NCBI GenBank assembly: GCA_964618455.1
Contig: CAZUAQ010000026.1
Location: 12,315-76,314 of the forward strand
Direction of reading: 5' to 3'
DNA: 64,000 nt
From: CAZUAQ01 sp964618455
GTDB taxonomy: Bacteria > Planctomycetota > Phycisphaerae > UBA1845 > PWPN01
Below are positions 18,066 to 25,575 of this stretch, piece after piece. Position numbers and translations under genes: made by a program. Positions within the stretch are counted from its first letter, which is position 1; every line of letters begins with the position of its first letter. A model generated the notes under the pieces. The model was not told the DNA's origin and did no database searches. It worked only from the letters and a program-made list of their open reading frames with translations.

Positions 18066-18461
18066 ATGCACCTCCGGACCGCCGCGTTGTCTGCCGTCGC
18101 GATGGTGGCGATGCTGATTGTCGGATGTTCGCCTCCGCGTACGCCCTACCCCGCGTCGCTGCAGTCGGAGCGGCCGGAAGAGCGGATCCAGGCGCTGAAG
18201 ATGGCGGCCGAACGTGATGATCGCGAGGTGGTGGGGATCATTGTGGATCGCCTCGAGGATGAGGATGAGGCCGTCCGTTTGTTCGCGATTCTGGCGCTGG
18301 AGAAGATGACCGGCACCCGGCTGGGCTACGAGTACCATGCCCCGGAGGCCGAGCGCTATCGGCAGGTCATGGCATGGCGGCGCTATTTGCGGGAGAATCA
18401 GGGCGAGATGCCACGTCAGGCCGAGGTCGTGGAACGGGCAGAGGGAGCTTCCGATGAGTGA
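18066..18461 (+). CDS. Small lipoprotein with HEAT-like repeats
   Basis: 131-residue protein starting at ATG 18066. A signal with lipobox LIVGC (cysteine at about residue 21) is followed by helical repeats: ERPEERIQALKMAAERDDRE then VVGIIVDRLEDEDEAVRLFA, the alternation typical of HEAT/PBS-lyase repeats. Such repeats bind other proteins. The gene overlaps the RsbW-like kinase gene by 8 bases and so is the first gene of the partner-switch and Mla run. It could be an envelope sensor or adaptor for that system, which is inference. Confidence 0.75.
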   Translation: MHLRTAALSAVAMVAMLIVGCSPPRTPYPASLQSERPEERIQALKMAAERDDREVVGIIVDRLEDEDEAVRLFAILALEKMTGTRLGYEYHAPEAERYRQVMAWRRYLRENQGEMPRQAEVVERAEGASDE

Positions 18462-18909
18462 TCCGCAGGGCGGCCCCGGCCCGGTGGAACTGAACCTCAC
18501 GAGCGACTCGTCGCAGATCGCCGAAGTGCGAGCGCAGGTGGAGACGTTCGCGCGGGAGATGGGATTCGATGCATCGGTGGCGTCGTCCATCGCTCTGGCG
18601 GTGGACGAAGCCCTGTGCAACGTGATCAAGCACGGTTACCGTGGGACCTCGGGCCACCCGATTCAGGTTCGCCTGCACGTGATCGACACCGATCGCGGGC
18701 GCGGCTTGCAGGTGACGATCGAGGATGAGTGCGACCCGGTGGAACCGGCCTCGCTGGCGGGGCGCGAACTGGACGACGTCCGTCCCGGCGGGCTCGGCCT
18801 GCACATCATGAAGACGATCATGGATGAAGTGGAGCATGGCCCGCGTGGAGATCGCGGCATGCGATTGAGAATGGTCAAACTTCTCACGGCCGAGGAGCGC
18901 ACGGACTGA
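18454..18909 (+). CDS. RsbW/SpoIIAB-like ATP-binding serine kinase (anti-sigma type)
   Basis: 151-residue HATPase_c protein. The N box is ALAVDEALCNVIKHGY, with the Glu and Asn that hold Mg-ATP, and the G2 box is GGLGLHIMKTIMDEV. The G1 box reads IEDECDPVEP, lacking the usual glycine. ATG 18454 has GAGGGAG six bases upstream and overlaps the lipoprotein gene. Known relatives bind sigma factors and phosphorylate a STAS partner. Here the STAS gene is 118 bases downstream and is itself fused by overlap to mlaE, so the target may be the transporter rather than a sigma factor. Confidence 0.9.
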   Translation: MSDPQGGPGPVELNLTSDSSQIAEVRAQVETFAREMGFDASVASSIALAVDEALCNVIKHGYRGTSGHPIQVRLHVIDTDRGRGLQVTIEDECDPVEPASLAGRELDDVRPGGLGLHIMKTIMDEVEHGPRGDRGMRLRMVKLLTAEERTD

Positions 18910-19027
18910 TCGCCGATCACGATGAGTCACCAGGATGGGCTGTGGCTGTGGACAACGGCCGGATGAAAGGTTTGGGATCGCCAATGCGAATTGAGACGTG
19001 TGAACGAGACTTGGGGAGGGACAGCCG

Positions 19028-19381
19028 ATGACGCTGGACGGCGCGACTCCGAACGTGAAAGCGGTACGTCGGGAAGGTGATGCGACGGTGGTGTCGCTTC
19101 AAGGCGAGATCGACATGCACCATACTCCCGGGGTGCAGCGCGCCCTCTCGCAGGCGTACGAGGACAAGCCGAGCCGGCTGGTCGTGAACCTGGAGGAGGT
19201 GACCTACATGGACTCCTCGGGGATCGGGACGCTGGTCGAGACCCTGCGTAAGGTCAAGGGCTATCGCGGCAAACTGGTGCTATGCGGTCTGACCGAGCGC
19301 GTGCACAGTGTGTTCGAGATCACGAAGCTGGATCAGTTCTTCACCATCGTGGGCACCGAGGCGGAGGCGCTGTCGGCATGA
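19028..19381 (+). CDS. STAS-domain anti-anti-sigma factor (SpoIIAA/RsbV type)
   Basis: 117-residue STAS protein. The conserved phosphorylation loop is VTYMDSSGIGTLVE, with Asp62 and Ser63 matching the Asp-Ser of SpoIIAA that its kinase phosphorylates. GEIDMHHTP at 27-34 is the usual second loop. The stop overlaps the mlaE start (ATGA at 19378-19381). In the known MlaFEDB complex a STAS protein (MlaB) binds the ATPase MlaF, so this protein could be both a partner-switch component and a transporter subunit. GGGGAGGGAC lies just upstream of the ATG. Confidence 0.92.
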   Translation: MTLDGATPNVKAVRREGDATVVSLQGEIDMHHTPGVQRALSQAYEDKPSRLVVNLEEVTYMDSSGIGTLVETLRKVKGYRGKLVLCGLTERVHSVFEITKLDQFFTIVGTEAEALSA

Positions 19382-20232
19382 GCGAGGCGCCGTCCTCCAA
19401 GGGGAACCCGATCACCCAGGCGGTGGTGCAGGTCGGCCAGGCCGCTTACGGCGCGGTCGACGGGGTTCGCGACCGTATTTCCTATTTCGGGGGCACCGCC
19501 TACCTCTTCTTTGATACGCTGACCTGGATCGTCAAGAGCCTCACGACCAAGGGCACCAAGCTGCGGACCGGGGCCCTGGCCTCTCAGATGGTCCGCGTGG
19601 GTGTACGCAGTATTCCCATCGTGCTGCTGGTGCAGTTCTTTATCGGGATCATTCTGGCGCTGCAGATGGCGCCGACACTTCGCGCGTACGGCCAGATTCA
19701 ACAGACGGCCACGATCATCGCCATTGCGGTCTTCCGCGAACTGGGCCCGCTGATCTCCGCCATCGTGTTGAGCGGTTTCGCGGGCGCCTCGATTGCGGCG
19801 GAGATCGGTGCCATGGTCGAGGCCGAAGAGGTCAAGGCGCTCAAGGCGCACGCGCTGAACCCGATTCACTTTCTTGTGATGCCGCGCATGCTGGCGACGG
19901 TGATCATGCTGATCGGCTTGACGGTGCTGGCGAACGTGGTGGGCGTTCTCGGGGGACTGACGGTGTCGTGGGGCGTACTGGACATCGGCCCGTACGAGTA
20001 CATCGAGACGACGCGTATGGCGCTGAAGGAAAAGGACTTCCTGACCGGGTTGTTCAAGGCCGGAGTGTTCGGGATGCTGATCTCGCTCATCGCCAGCTAC
20101 GAAGGATTGAACGTTCGTGGCGGCGCCGTCGGCGTGGGCAATGCGACAACGGCGACGGTGGTTAAATCGATCGTGGCATTGATCGCGACGGACTGCATGT
20201 TCACCGCCATCTTTTTCGTGTACGAGTTGTAA
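19378..20232 (+). CDS. mlaE: ABC transporter permease, MlaE family
   Basis: Inner-membrane permease of the Mla lipid-transport system that moves phospholipids between membranes. ATG 19378 lies inside the STAS stop. 284 residues with five to six helices. The family core is visible: VLLVQFFIGIILALQMAP, then FRELGPLISAIVLSGFAGAS, then IAAEIGAMVEAEEVKALKA. mlaF and mlaD follow on the same strand. The N-terminus (about 45 residues) is a soluble lead-in. Confidence 0.93.
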   Translation: MSEAPSSKGNPITQAVVQVGQAAYGAVDGVRDRISYFGGTAYLFFDTLTWIVKSLTTKGTKLRTGALASQMVRVGVRSIPIVLLVQFFIGIILALQMAPTLRAYGQIQQTATIIAIAVFRELGPLISAIVLSGFAGASIAAEIGAMVEAEEVKALKAHALNPIHFLVMPRMLATVIMLIGLTVLANVVGVLGGLTVSWGVLDIGPYEYIETTRMALKEKDFLTGLFKAGVFGMLISLIASYEGLNVRGGAVGVGNATTATVVKSIVALIATDCMFTAIFFVYEL

Positions 20233-20268
20233 GGAAGTCGGACGGGGCGACGCCCTCGGGAGCAGAGC

Positions 20269-21138
20269 GTGTCGAAATCGGTCATCCGTGTCGTGGACCT
20301 GGTGAAATCCTTCACCAATGCGCAGGGCGAGCCCTTCCGTGTGCTGGACGGAGTGACCTTCGATGTCTACGCGGGCGAAACGCTGGTGATCATGGGCGGA
20401 TCGGGCTGCGGCAAGAGCACGCTGCTGAACTGCCTGATCGGCGAACTGACGCCGTCGTCGGGCCAGATACTCTACCAGACGCGTCGGCACGATGAGCCGG
20501 TGGATCTGTGCGCGCTTAATGAAGATCGCATGAACGAGCTGCGTAAACGATTCGGCATCCTCTTTCAGAGCGGGGCGCTGTTCAACTCGATGTCGGTCGG
20601 AGACAACATCGCGCTGCCGCTGAAGGAACACTCGGTGGTGGATCCGTCGATCATCGATATCGTGGTGACCCTGAAGCTCCAGCAGGTACACATGCTGCCG
20701 CACCGGGACAAAATGCCGTCGCAGCTTTCCGGCGGCCAGAAGAAGCGGGCGGGCCTGGCACGGGCGACGGCGCTGGATCCGGAGATCCTGTTTTACGACG
20801 AGCCCTCGGCGGGGCTGGACCCGGTGACCTCGGCGGCCATCGACGAACTGATGATGGATCTTTCAAAAAAGCTGAAAGTGACCAGCGTGGTGGTGACGCA
20901 CGAGATGGACTCGGCGTTTCGCATCGCCGACCGGATGGTGATGCTGGAAAAGGGCCGCGTGTTGAAGATCGGCCCGCGAAGCGAATTCGAAGCGATCATG
21001 AAGGCGGATCCCGCGGTACTGGAAACGCCGGACGAAAAACTCATGCACCAATTTCTCAACGGGCTGACGGAAGGCCCGCTGACGGATGCGTCGGGCATGA
21101 GCGAGTTCGAGAACATCGTGGTGCATGGCGAGAAGTGA
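20269..21138 (+). CDS. mlaF: ABC transporter ATPase, MlaF family
   Basis: ATPase of the Mla transporter, 289 residues. Walker A is GGSGCGKST, the signature is LSGGQKKRAGLARA and Walker B is EILFYDEPSAGLDPVTS, with the switch histidine in VVTHEM. The C-terminus is extended by about 30 residues beyond the usual core (LMHQFLNGLTEG onwards); this extension is where MlaF of known complexes meets MlaB. GTG 20269 is preceded by GGGAG seven bases upstream. It lies 36 bases after mlaE. Confidence 0.94.
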   Translation: MSKSVIRVVDLVKSFTNAQGEPFRVLDGVTFDVYAGETLVIMGGSGCGKSTLLNCLIGELTPSSGQILYQTRRHDEPVDLCALNEDRMNELRKRFGILFQSGALFNSMSVGDNIALPLKEHSVVDPSIIDIVVTLKLQQVHMLPHRDKMPSQLSGGQKKRAGLARATALDPEILFYDEPSAGLDPVTSAAIDELMMDLSKKLKVTSVVVTHEMDSAFRIADRMVMLEKGRVLKIGPRSEFEAIMKADPAVLETPDEKLMHQFLNGLTEGPLTDASGMSEFENIVVHGEK

Positions 21139-21173
21139 GCCGCGCGTCCGCGGTCGCATTGAAGGGATGAACG

Positions 21174-22517
21174 ATGCCCGATGAACGGAACGCATTCAAG
21201 CTCGGCTTGACGCTGATCATCATGCTGGTGGTGGCGGTCGGGCTGCTGCTGTTTATGGCGCCCGAGGTGGATGGCGATCTCGGGCTGACCGTACGGTACG
21301 TGCACAGCGAAATCAGCGCGGCACTCAAGCCGGGCGCGGCGGTCATCTGCGGTGGGCAGAAGGTCGGGTCGGTCGAGGAAGTGGGCTTCGTCGAGGCGGA
21401 GGATGAATCCGGGATCGAACAGCTCTACGTGGACGTGTCGATCGAGGTCCTGAGCGCGTTGGATCTGCGGGAGGATGTCCAACTGGTCCCGACGGGTCCA
21501 TTGCTGGGGGGCGGGGGGAAGGTTGAGATCCGCGATCGCGGCGAAGGCACGCCCCTGGCGGCAGGAGCCCTGGTCATGGGCGCGCCCGCCGGTTCGATCG
21601 ACCAGATCACCACGGCGATCGCCGAGCAGCTCGACGCCGACAACCCCGACAGCCTGATGACCATGATTCGCCAGCTTCTCGATCGCGAGGACGGCCGGTC
21701 GGTGGTGAGCAAGGTGCTCGTCTCGCTGGAAGACATCAACGCGATGACGCAAAGCCTGCGGAACGAGATGGATCCCAACCAGCGGGCGGCGCTGCTGGCC
21801 AAGCTGCACGGCATCCTGGAGAACATCAATACCGCCACCGGCCATCTGCGCGACCAGATCGACAGCACCGCCGACGACACGCTGGCGGCCAAGTTGCACG
21901 GCATCCTGGATACGGTCAACGGCGGGTTGAGCACCGTCGTGATGATACTCGAGGAGAACCGCGAGCCGATTCACGAGACGGTCCTGAACGTGCGCAGCAC
22001 GTCGGAGATTCTCGAGGAGAAGATTGCCGCCCGGCTGGCCGCGCAGCTCGATCCCGCCGACGGCGCGGCGCTGATCGCCAAGGTGCACATCGCGATCGAG
22101 AGCCTGAATCGCTCGCTGAAGGACATCAACACGATCACCGAAGAGGGCAAGGAAATCGTGGTGCTCAACGAGGCGTCGATCAACACGATGGTGGAGAACC
22201 TGGCACAGACGAGCGATCACCTGAAGTCCGCCGCGAAGGACATCCGTCGCAACCCGTGGCGACTGTTTTACCAGCCGACCCAGGCGGAAGCCGAGCAGGC
22301 GAACGTGTTCGACAGCGCGCGGGAACTCTCACAGGCGGCCGCCGACCTGGACGACGTCATCATTCGCATCCAGGCGATCGCCGAGGCGGAGGATGATGCC
22401 TTCGCCGACGACAGCGAGCAGTTGCAGGCGATTCGGGATCGGCTTCAACAGACCTTCGACAAGTTCAAGAGCGCCGAGCAGTTTCTGTGGGATCAGTTGA
22501 AGCTGGACGGTCCGTAA
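21174..22517 (+). CDS. mlaD: MCE-domain lipid-binding protein, MlaD family
   Basis: Periplasmic, inner-membrane-anchored lipid shuttle. Membrane helix at about 11-29, then an MCE domain at about 36-122 (LKPGAAVICGGQKVGSVEEV, GPLLGGGGKVEIRD). The long helical C-terminus (to residue 447) holds three spaced copies of one motif: AALLAKLHGILENIN (206-220), LAAKLHGILDTVN (237-249) and AALIAKVHIAIESLN (298-312). Such tails build the tube of longer MCE proteins. 447 residues is much longer than E. coli MlaD. It follows mlaF by 35 bases. Confidence 0.9.
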   Translation: MPDERNAFKLGLTLIIMLVVAVGLLLFMAPEVDGDLGLTVRYVHSEISAALKPGAAVICGGQKVGSVEEVGFVEAEDESGIEQLYVDVSIEVLSALDLREDVQLVPTGPLLGGGGKVEIRDRGEGTPLAAGALVMGAPAGSIDQITTAIAEQLDADNPDSLMTMIRQLLDREDGRSVVSKVLVSLEDINAMTQSLRNEMDPNQRAALLAKLHGILENINTATGHLRDQIDSTADDTLAAKLHGILDTVNGGLSTVVMILEENREPIHETVLNVRSTSEILEEKIAARLAAQLDPADGAALIAKVHIAIESLNRSLKDINTITEEGKEIVVLNEASINTMVENLAQTSDHLKSAAKDIRRNPWRLFYQPTQAEAEQANVFDSARELSQAAADLDDVIIRIQAIAEAEDDAFADDSEQLQAIRDRLQQTFDKFKSAEQFLWDQLKLDGP

Positions 22518-22565
22518 TCGATGTGTGCCGCGTGGTCTTCCTCATGGGGATGTCTCTGCGGCTTG

Positions 22566-23675
22566 ATGAGAAGGGGCGGCGGCGTGGTGGATGGAGTCGT
22601 GATCGGAGCGGGGGTGGCCGGGGCGGGTCTGGCGTTGGAGTTGCGCCGCGCGGACTGGAACGTCGTGCTGATCGACGACGCGCCGGGGGATCAGGACACG
22701 ACACCACGACCGGATTGGATCACTGCCGCGGGGGTGGAGGCGTTGGAAGCGCTGGGCGTGGACAGATCGGCCTGGTGCGGGGATGCCTTTGACGGGGCGT
22801 CGTTTCACTCCGGGGATTTCAAGAAACAGGCGGTGTCCAAAGACAGCGATCGACCGGCGTATCGCGCGGATTATGCCGCACTGGTGGAGGCATTGCGGGT
22901 TCATGCGGATTCGACCGGCGTGAATGTCGTGGCAGGCTGTCGCGCGGGCGAGATCGACGCCGATGAAACGCACGTGCGCGTCGCCGGTGGTTCGGAATCC
23001 GAGAAGGCGGCGTCGTGGGACGGGGCGTTCGCGGTGCATGCCGACGGCGCGGCCGGGCATTGCCGTCGGCACGGGCAACAGCCCGCCTTCTGGATCGCCG
23101 AGGCGGCGGTGGCCTTCGACGGCGCGAATGCCGACGCATCCCTGCACTGGATGCTCGCTGCGGGGGACGCGCGCGAGTGGTTCATGTGGTGGTTTGCATC
23201 GGGGCAGGTGGTGATCCGGCTCGTGGCGGAGGGATCGCGGGATGAGGTCGCCCGGCGATTCTCGGAATGCGTTTCCCGCTTGGGGGCGTATCTGGGGCTG
23301 GGCGGCGAGGCCACGTCGGTCGAGGCACGCATGCGCCCGGCGGCGGCGCCTTCCGCGCTGGAGCGCGAGTCGCACGTGGGCAAGCGCAGCCTGGCGATCG
23401 GCGACGCCGGTGGCTTTGTGGCGGCATCGAGCCGCGAGGGGATCTACCCCGCGTTGTGGTCGGCGAAACTGGCGGCCGAGGTGCTGATCGAGGCCCGCGA
23501 CTCCACCCATCCACAGGACACGCTGCGGACATTTAGCACGAAATGGCGTTCGACGATGGCCGAGTACCTCCGCCCGCCGAACACGGACCTGCAGTTTCTG
23601 CTGCCCCTGATCTTCAGTAATCGGCAGATGGCCGACCGCCTGGCGTCGGCGTTCTGGACCGGCGAGAACATCTGA
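22566..23675 (+). CDS. FAD-dependent oxidoreductase (geranylgeranyl reductase / halogenase-like)
   Basis: Flavoprotein of about 369 residues. The Rossmann nucleotide loop DGVVIGAGVAGAGLALELRR stands at the N-terminus and the second FAD-contact motif is SLAIGDAGGFVAAS (GD box) with REGIYPALWSAKLAAE after it. This arrangement matches the group that includes geranylgeranyl reductases and tryptophan halogenases. The start is uncertain: ATG 22521, ATG 22566 or GTG 22584 are possible, and the Rossmann strand so close to the N-terminus favours the later ones. It follows mlaD by about 50 bases. The substrate is unknown. Confidence 0.82.
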   Translation: MRRGGGVVDGVVIGAGVAGAGLALELRRADWNVVLIDDAPGDQDTTPRPDWITAAGVEALEALGVDRSAWCGDAFDGASFHSGDFKKQAVSKDSDRPAYRADYAALVEALRVHADSTGVNVVAGCRAGEIDADETHVRVAGGSESEKAASWDGAFAVHADGAAGHCRRHGQQPAFWIAEAAVAFDGANADASLHWMLAAGDAREWFMWWFASGQVVIRLVAEGSRDEVARRFSECVSRLGAYLGLGGEATSVEARMRPAAAPSALERESHVGKRSLAIGDAGGFVAASSREGIYPALWSAKLAAEVLIEARDSTHPQDTLRTFSTKWRSTMAEYLRPPNTDLQFLLPLIFSNRQMADRLASAFWTGENI

Positions 23676-23700
23676 AACATGTTCCGGTTGCGGTTTTTTT

Positions 23701-23777
23701 CGCGCGAAGGCGCGAAGAACGCGAAGTGCAGGTAACTCTTTATTGATATTCCTTCGCGCCCTTCGCGGCTTCGCGCG
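23701..23777. repeat. Long imperfect hairpin between convergent genes (CGCGAAG element 1)
   Basis: Left arm 23701-23726 and right arm 23752-23777 match at 23 of 26 positions as an inverted repeat. Each arm is built of the word CGCGAAG repeated about three times. An eight-T run (23693-23700) precedes the left arm, on the wrong side for a simple terminator of the upstream gene. Related elements occur at 29578-29643 and 44442-44465. Confidence 0.75.
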
Positions 23778-23796
23778 AGCCTCTCTGGGCGATCCG

Positions 23797-24822
23797 TCAG
23801 TTATCGCCGAAGAGGTCCCCCAGTCCGCCGAGGATCGATCCTTCACCGGCGCTCTTCCCGCCGCTGCGGGGCGCGTGGGCGATGATGCGGTCCGCCAGGC
23901 GCGAGAAGGGCAGCGTCTGCAACCACACCGAGCCCGTGCCCTTGAGGGTGGCCAGGAAGAGACCCTCTCCGCCGAACACCATCGACTTCAAACTGCCGGC
24001 GCGCTCGATGTCGTAGTCGACACCCTGCGTAAACGCCACCAGGCACCCGGTATCCACGCGCAGGGTTTCGCCCTTCATTTCGCGGCGCACGATGTAGCCG
24101 CCGGCGTGGATGAAGGCCATGCCGTCGCCGAGGAGTTTCTGCAAGATGAATCCCTCGCCACCGAAGAAGCCGCGCCCGAGCTTCCGGCTGAATTCAATGC
24201 CGACCTCGGTGCCCAGTGCCGCGGCCAGGAAGGCGTCCTTCTGGCAACTGATTCGGCCGCCATATTGCGAGAGATCCAGGGCGATGATCCGTCCGGGATA
24301 AGGGCCGGCGAAGGCGACGCGCTTCTTGCCTTGGCCGTAGTTGGTGAAGTGGGTGAGGAAGAGCGACTCGCCGGTGACCATCCGCTTGGCACCCTCGAAC
24401 ATCTTGCCGAAGAAGCCCTTGTCCGGCTGCGAGCCGTCGCCCATTTTGGCTTCAAAGGTGATGCCGTCCTCGAGGTAGTTCATGGCTCCGGCCTCGGCGA
24501 TGACCGTCTCTCCCGGGTCGAGTTCGACTTCGACCACCTGCATGTCATCCCCGAGGATTTCGAAATCCACCTCGTGGCATCGGCGGGCGCCCCCGGTTCG
24601 CGCGCCGGGCACGGCCCCGCCTGCCGGTGGTGGGGGCGGCGCGGCCGCGGGTTCCTCGCCGAACAGGCCGTGGATCCGCGACGCCGGGGTCCACTCGGCC
24701 ATGCCGTCCTTCCAGACCAGGTCGTTCGGGCCGAGTTCCCCCCGCTCGACCATGGCACGAAGTTCCTGGCCGGTCACCGGACCGTGCTGCTGATTATTCT
24801 TGGCGTAATACCATTCCACCAT
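23797..24822 (-). CDS. GYF-domain / AIM24 (TIGR00266-like) fusion protein
   Basis: Predicted cytoplasmic or membrane-peripheral protein of 341 residues. A GYF_2-type domain occupies about 3-52 (WYYAKNNQQHGPVTGQELRA, VWKDGMAEWTPAS), then a Pro/Ala-rich linker (57-75). An AIM24 beta-prism domain follows from about 84 to 320 (VVEVELDPGETVIAEAGAMNY, GEGFILQKLLGDGMAFIHAGG). ATG 24822 has AGGAGG eight bases upstream. The C-terminal 25 residues are Gly/Ser-rich. AIM24 proteins are linked to mitochondrial membrane architecture in yeast; bacterial function is unknown. It is divergent from the zinc-ribbon and SPFH genes. Confidence 0.88.
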   Translation of the reverse strand: MVEWYYAKNNQQHGPVTGQELRAMVERGELGPNDLVWKDGMAEWTPASRIHGLFGEEPAAAPPPPPAGGAVPGARTGGARRCHEVDFEILGDDMQVVEVELDPGETVIAEAGAMNYLEDGITFEAKMGDGSQPDKGFFGKMFEGAKRMVTGESLFLTHFTNYGQGKKRVAFAGPYPGRIIALDLSQYGGRISCQKDAFLAAALGTEVGIEFSRKLGRGFFGGEGFILQKLLGDGMAFIHAGGYIVRREMKGETLRVDTGCLVAFTQGVDYDIERAGSLKSMVFGGEGLFLATLKGTGSVWLQTLPFSRLADRIIAHAPRSGGKSAGEGSILGGLGDLFGDN

Positions 24823-25105
24823 CGGTTGATCCTCCTGATTGTCGTAGCGGTCGAAACCCCCGCACGTTGATGATTTCAGTGGCGTTTCATCGGGATCGTA
24901 ACCTGATCGCCGAAATGTTTCAGCCCGGTTCCCGTCATCATTGCGTTTCAGACGATATCCCACGCGGAATTATCGGGATTCGCGTCCGGGGGGTGAAGCC
25001 CGCAGATTTTTTTGATACGCGCCTGAACCCCAGACGGCATTCCGCGTAGAAGAGGATGAAAGCTGACTTCGTTCTCTCCTTTTTTCCTCCTCCTTCCCGC
25101 GTCAA

Positions 25106-25140
25106 TGCCTGAGGGCGGACATGAGTTCCGCCCTCAGGCA
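25106..25140. terminator. Perfect 14-base stem, 7-base loop; possible terminator
   Basis: TGCCTGAGGGCGGA (25106-25119) pairs exactly with TCCGCCCTCAGGCA (25127-25140) around CATGAGT. No T-run follows on either strand and no gene ends nearby, so it could instead be a regulatory hairpin or the end of an unrecognised small RNA. Confidence 0.4.
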
Positions 25141-25227
25141 CTTGTGTTTCCCGGACAATCCTGTCCCGATGCCCCCCGCATTCTCCCCCGGGAAAATACC
25201 AAGGAGAAACTCTCCGCGTTTTTATAA

Positions 25228-25256
25228 CTTTCCCTTGCCAGAGTGTGGATTATACT
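25228..25256 (+). promoter_or_regulatory. Candidate promoter of the zinc-ribbon and SPFH genes
   Basis: TATACT (25251-25256) is a good -10 hexamer 42 bases before the zinc-ribbon ATG; the -35 at 17-base spacing (CTTTCC, 25228-25233) is poor. Confidence 0.3.
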
Positions 25257-25297
25257 GAAGGTGTTGAAGGCGCGTTTTACCTGGGGGAGATCGCATC

Positions 25298-25498
25298 ATG
25301 TTTGGCGGACCCATGACGTTCCTCGTTGTTCTGGGCATCGGCGTGTGTCTCGCCGCCGGCCTGGCGCTGCTGGTACGCAGTTTCGGTCGCTCCGAGCGGT
25401 CGGAGTCGCCGATCATCTGCCGCCGCTGCAAGCATGAGAATATCGCCCACGCCCGGTACTGCGCGCAATGCGGGCTGAAGCTCAACTCGTCCGTATGA
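25298..25498 (+). CDS. Small membrane-anchored zinc-ribbon protein
   Basis: 66-residue protein. One hydrophobic helix spans about 7-27 and a C-terminal zinc ribbon has CRRC and CAQC pairs (CRRCKHENIAHARYCAQCG). It fits the double zinc ribbon/zf-ribbon_3 class, with the ribbon on the cytoplasmic side. A GGGGGAG sequence lies about 11 bases before ATG 25298. It is followed after 77 bases by the first SPFH gene and may be co-transcribed. Role unknown. Confidence 0.78.
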   Translation: MFGGPMTFLVVLGIGVCLAAGLALLVRSFGRSERSESPIICRRCKHENIAHARYCAQCGLKLNSSV

Positions 25499-25575
25499 TC
25501 CAATCGGCCTTTTTCCGCTGTTGAACGCGGTGTGGCGGAAAGAGGTGTGCCGACCTGAAACCGAAGGGAGTCTCC

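Larger units (their letters stand above)
24823..25297. other. Divergent non-coding region with a perfect hairpin
   Basis: About 475 bases between the GYF-AIM24 gene and the zinc-ribbon gene. No protein-like frame. It contains the 14-base perfect hairpin at 25106-25140 and a possible promoter at 25228-25256. The stretch 24990-25100 is AT-richer with several homopolymer runs. Confidence 0.5.
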
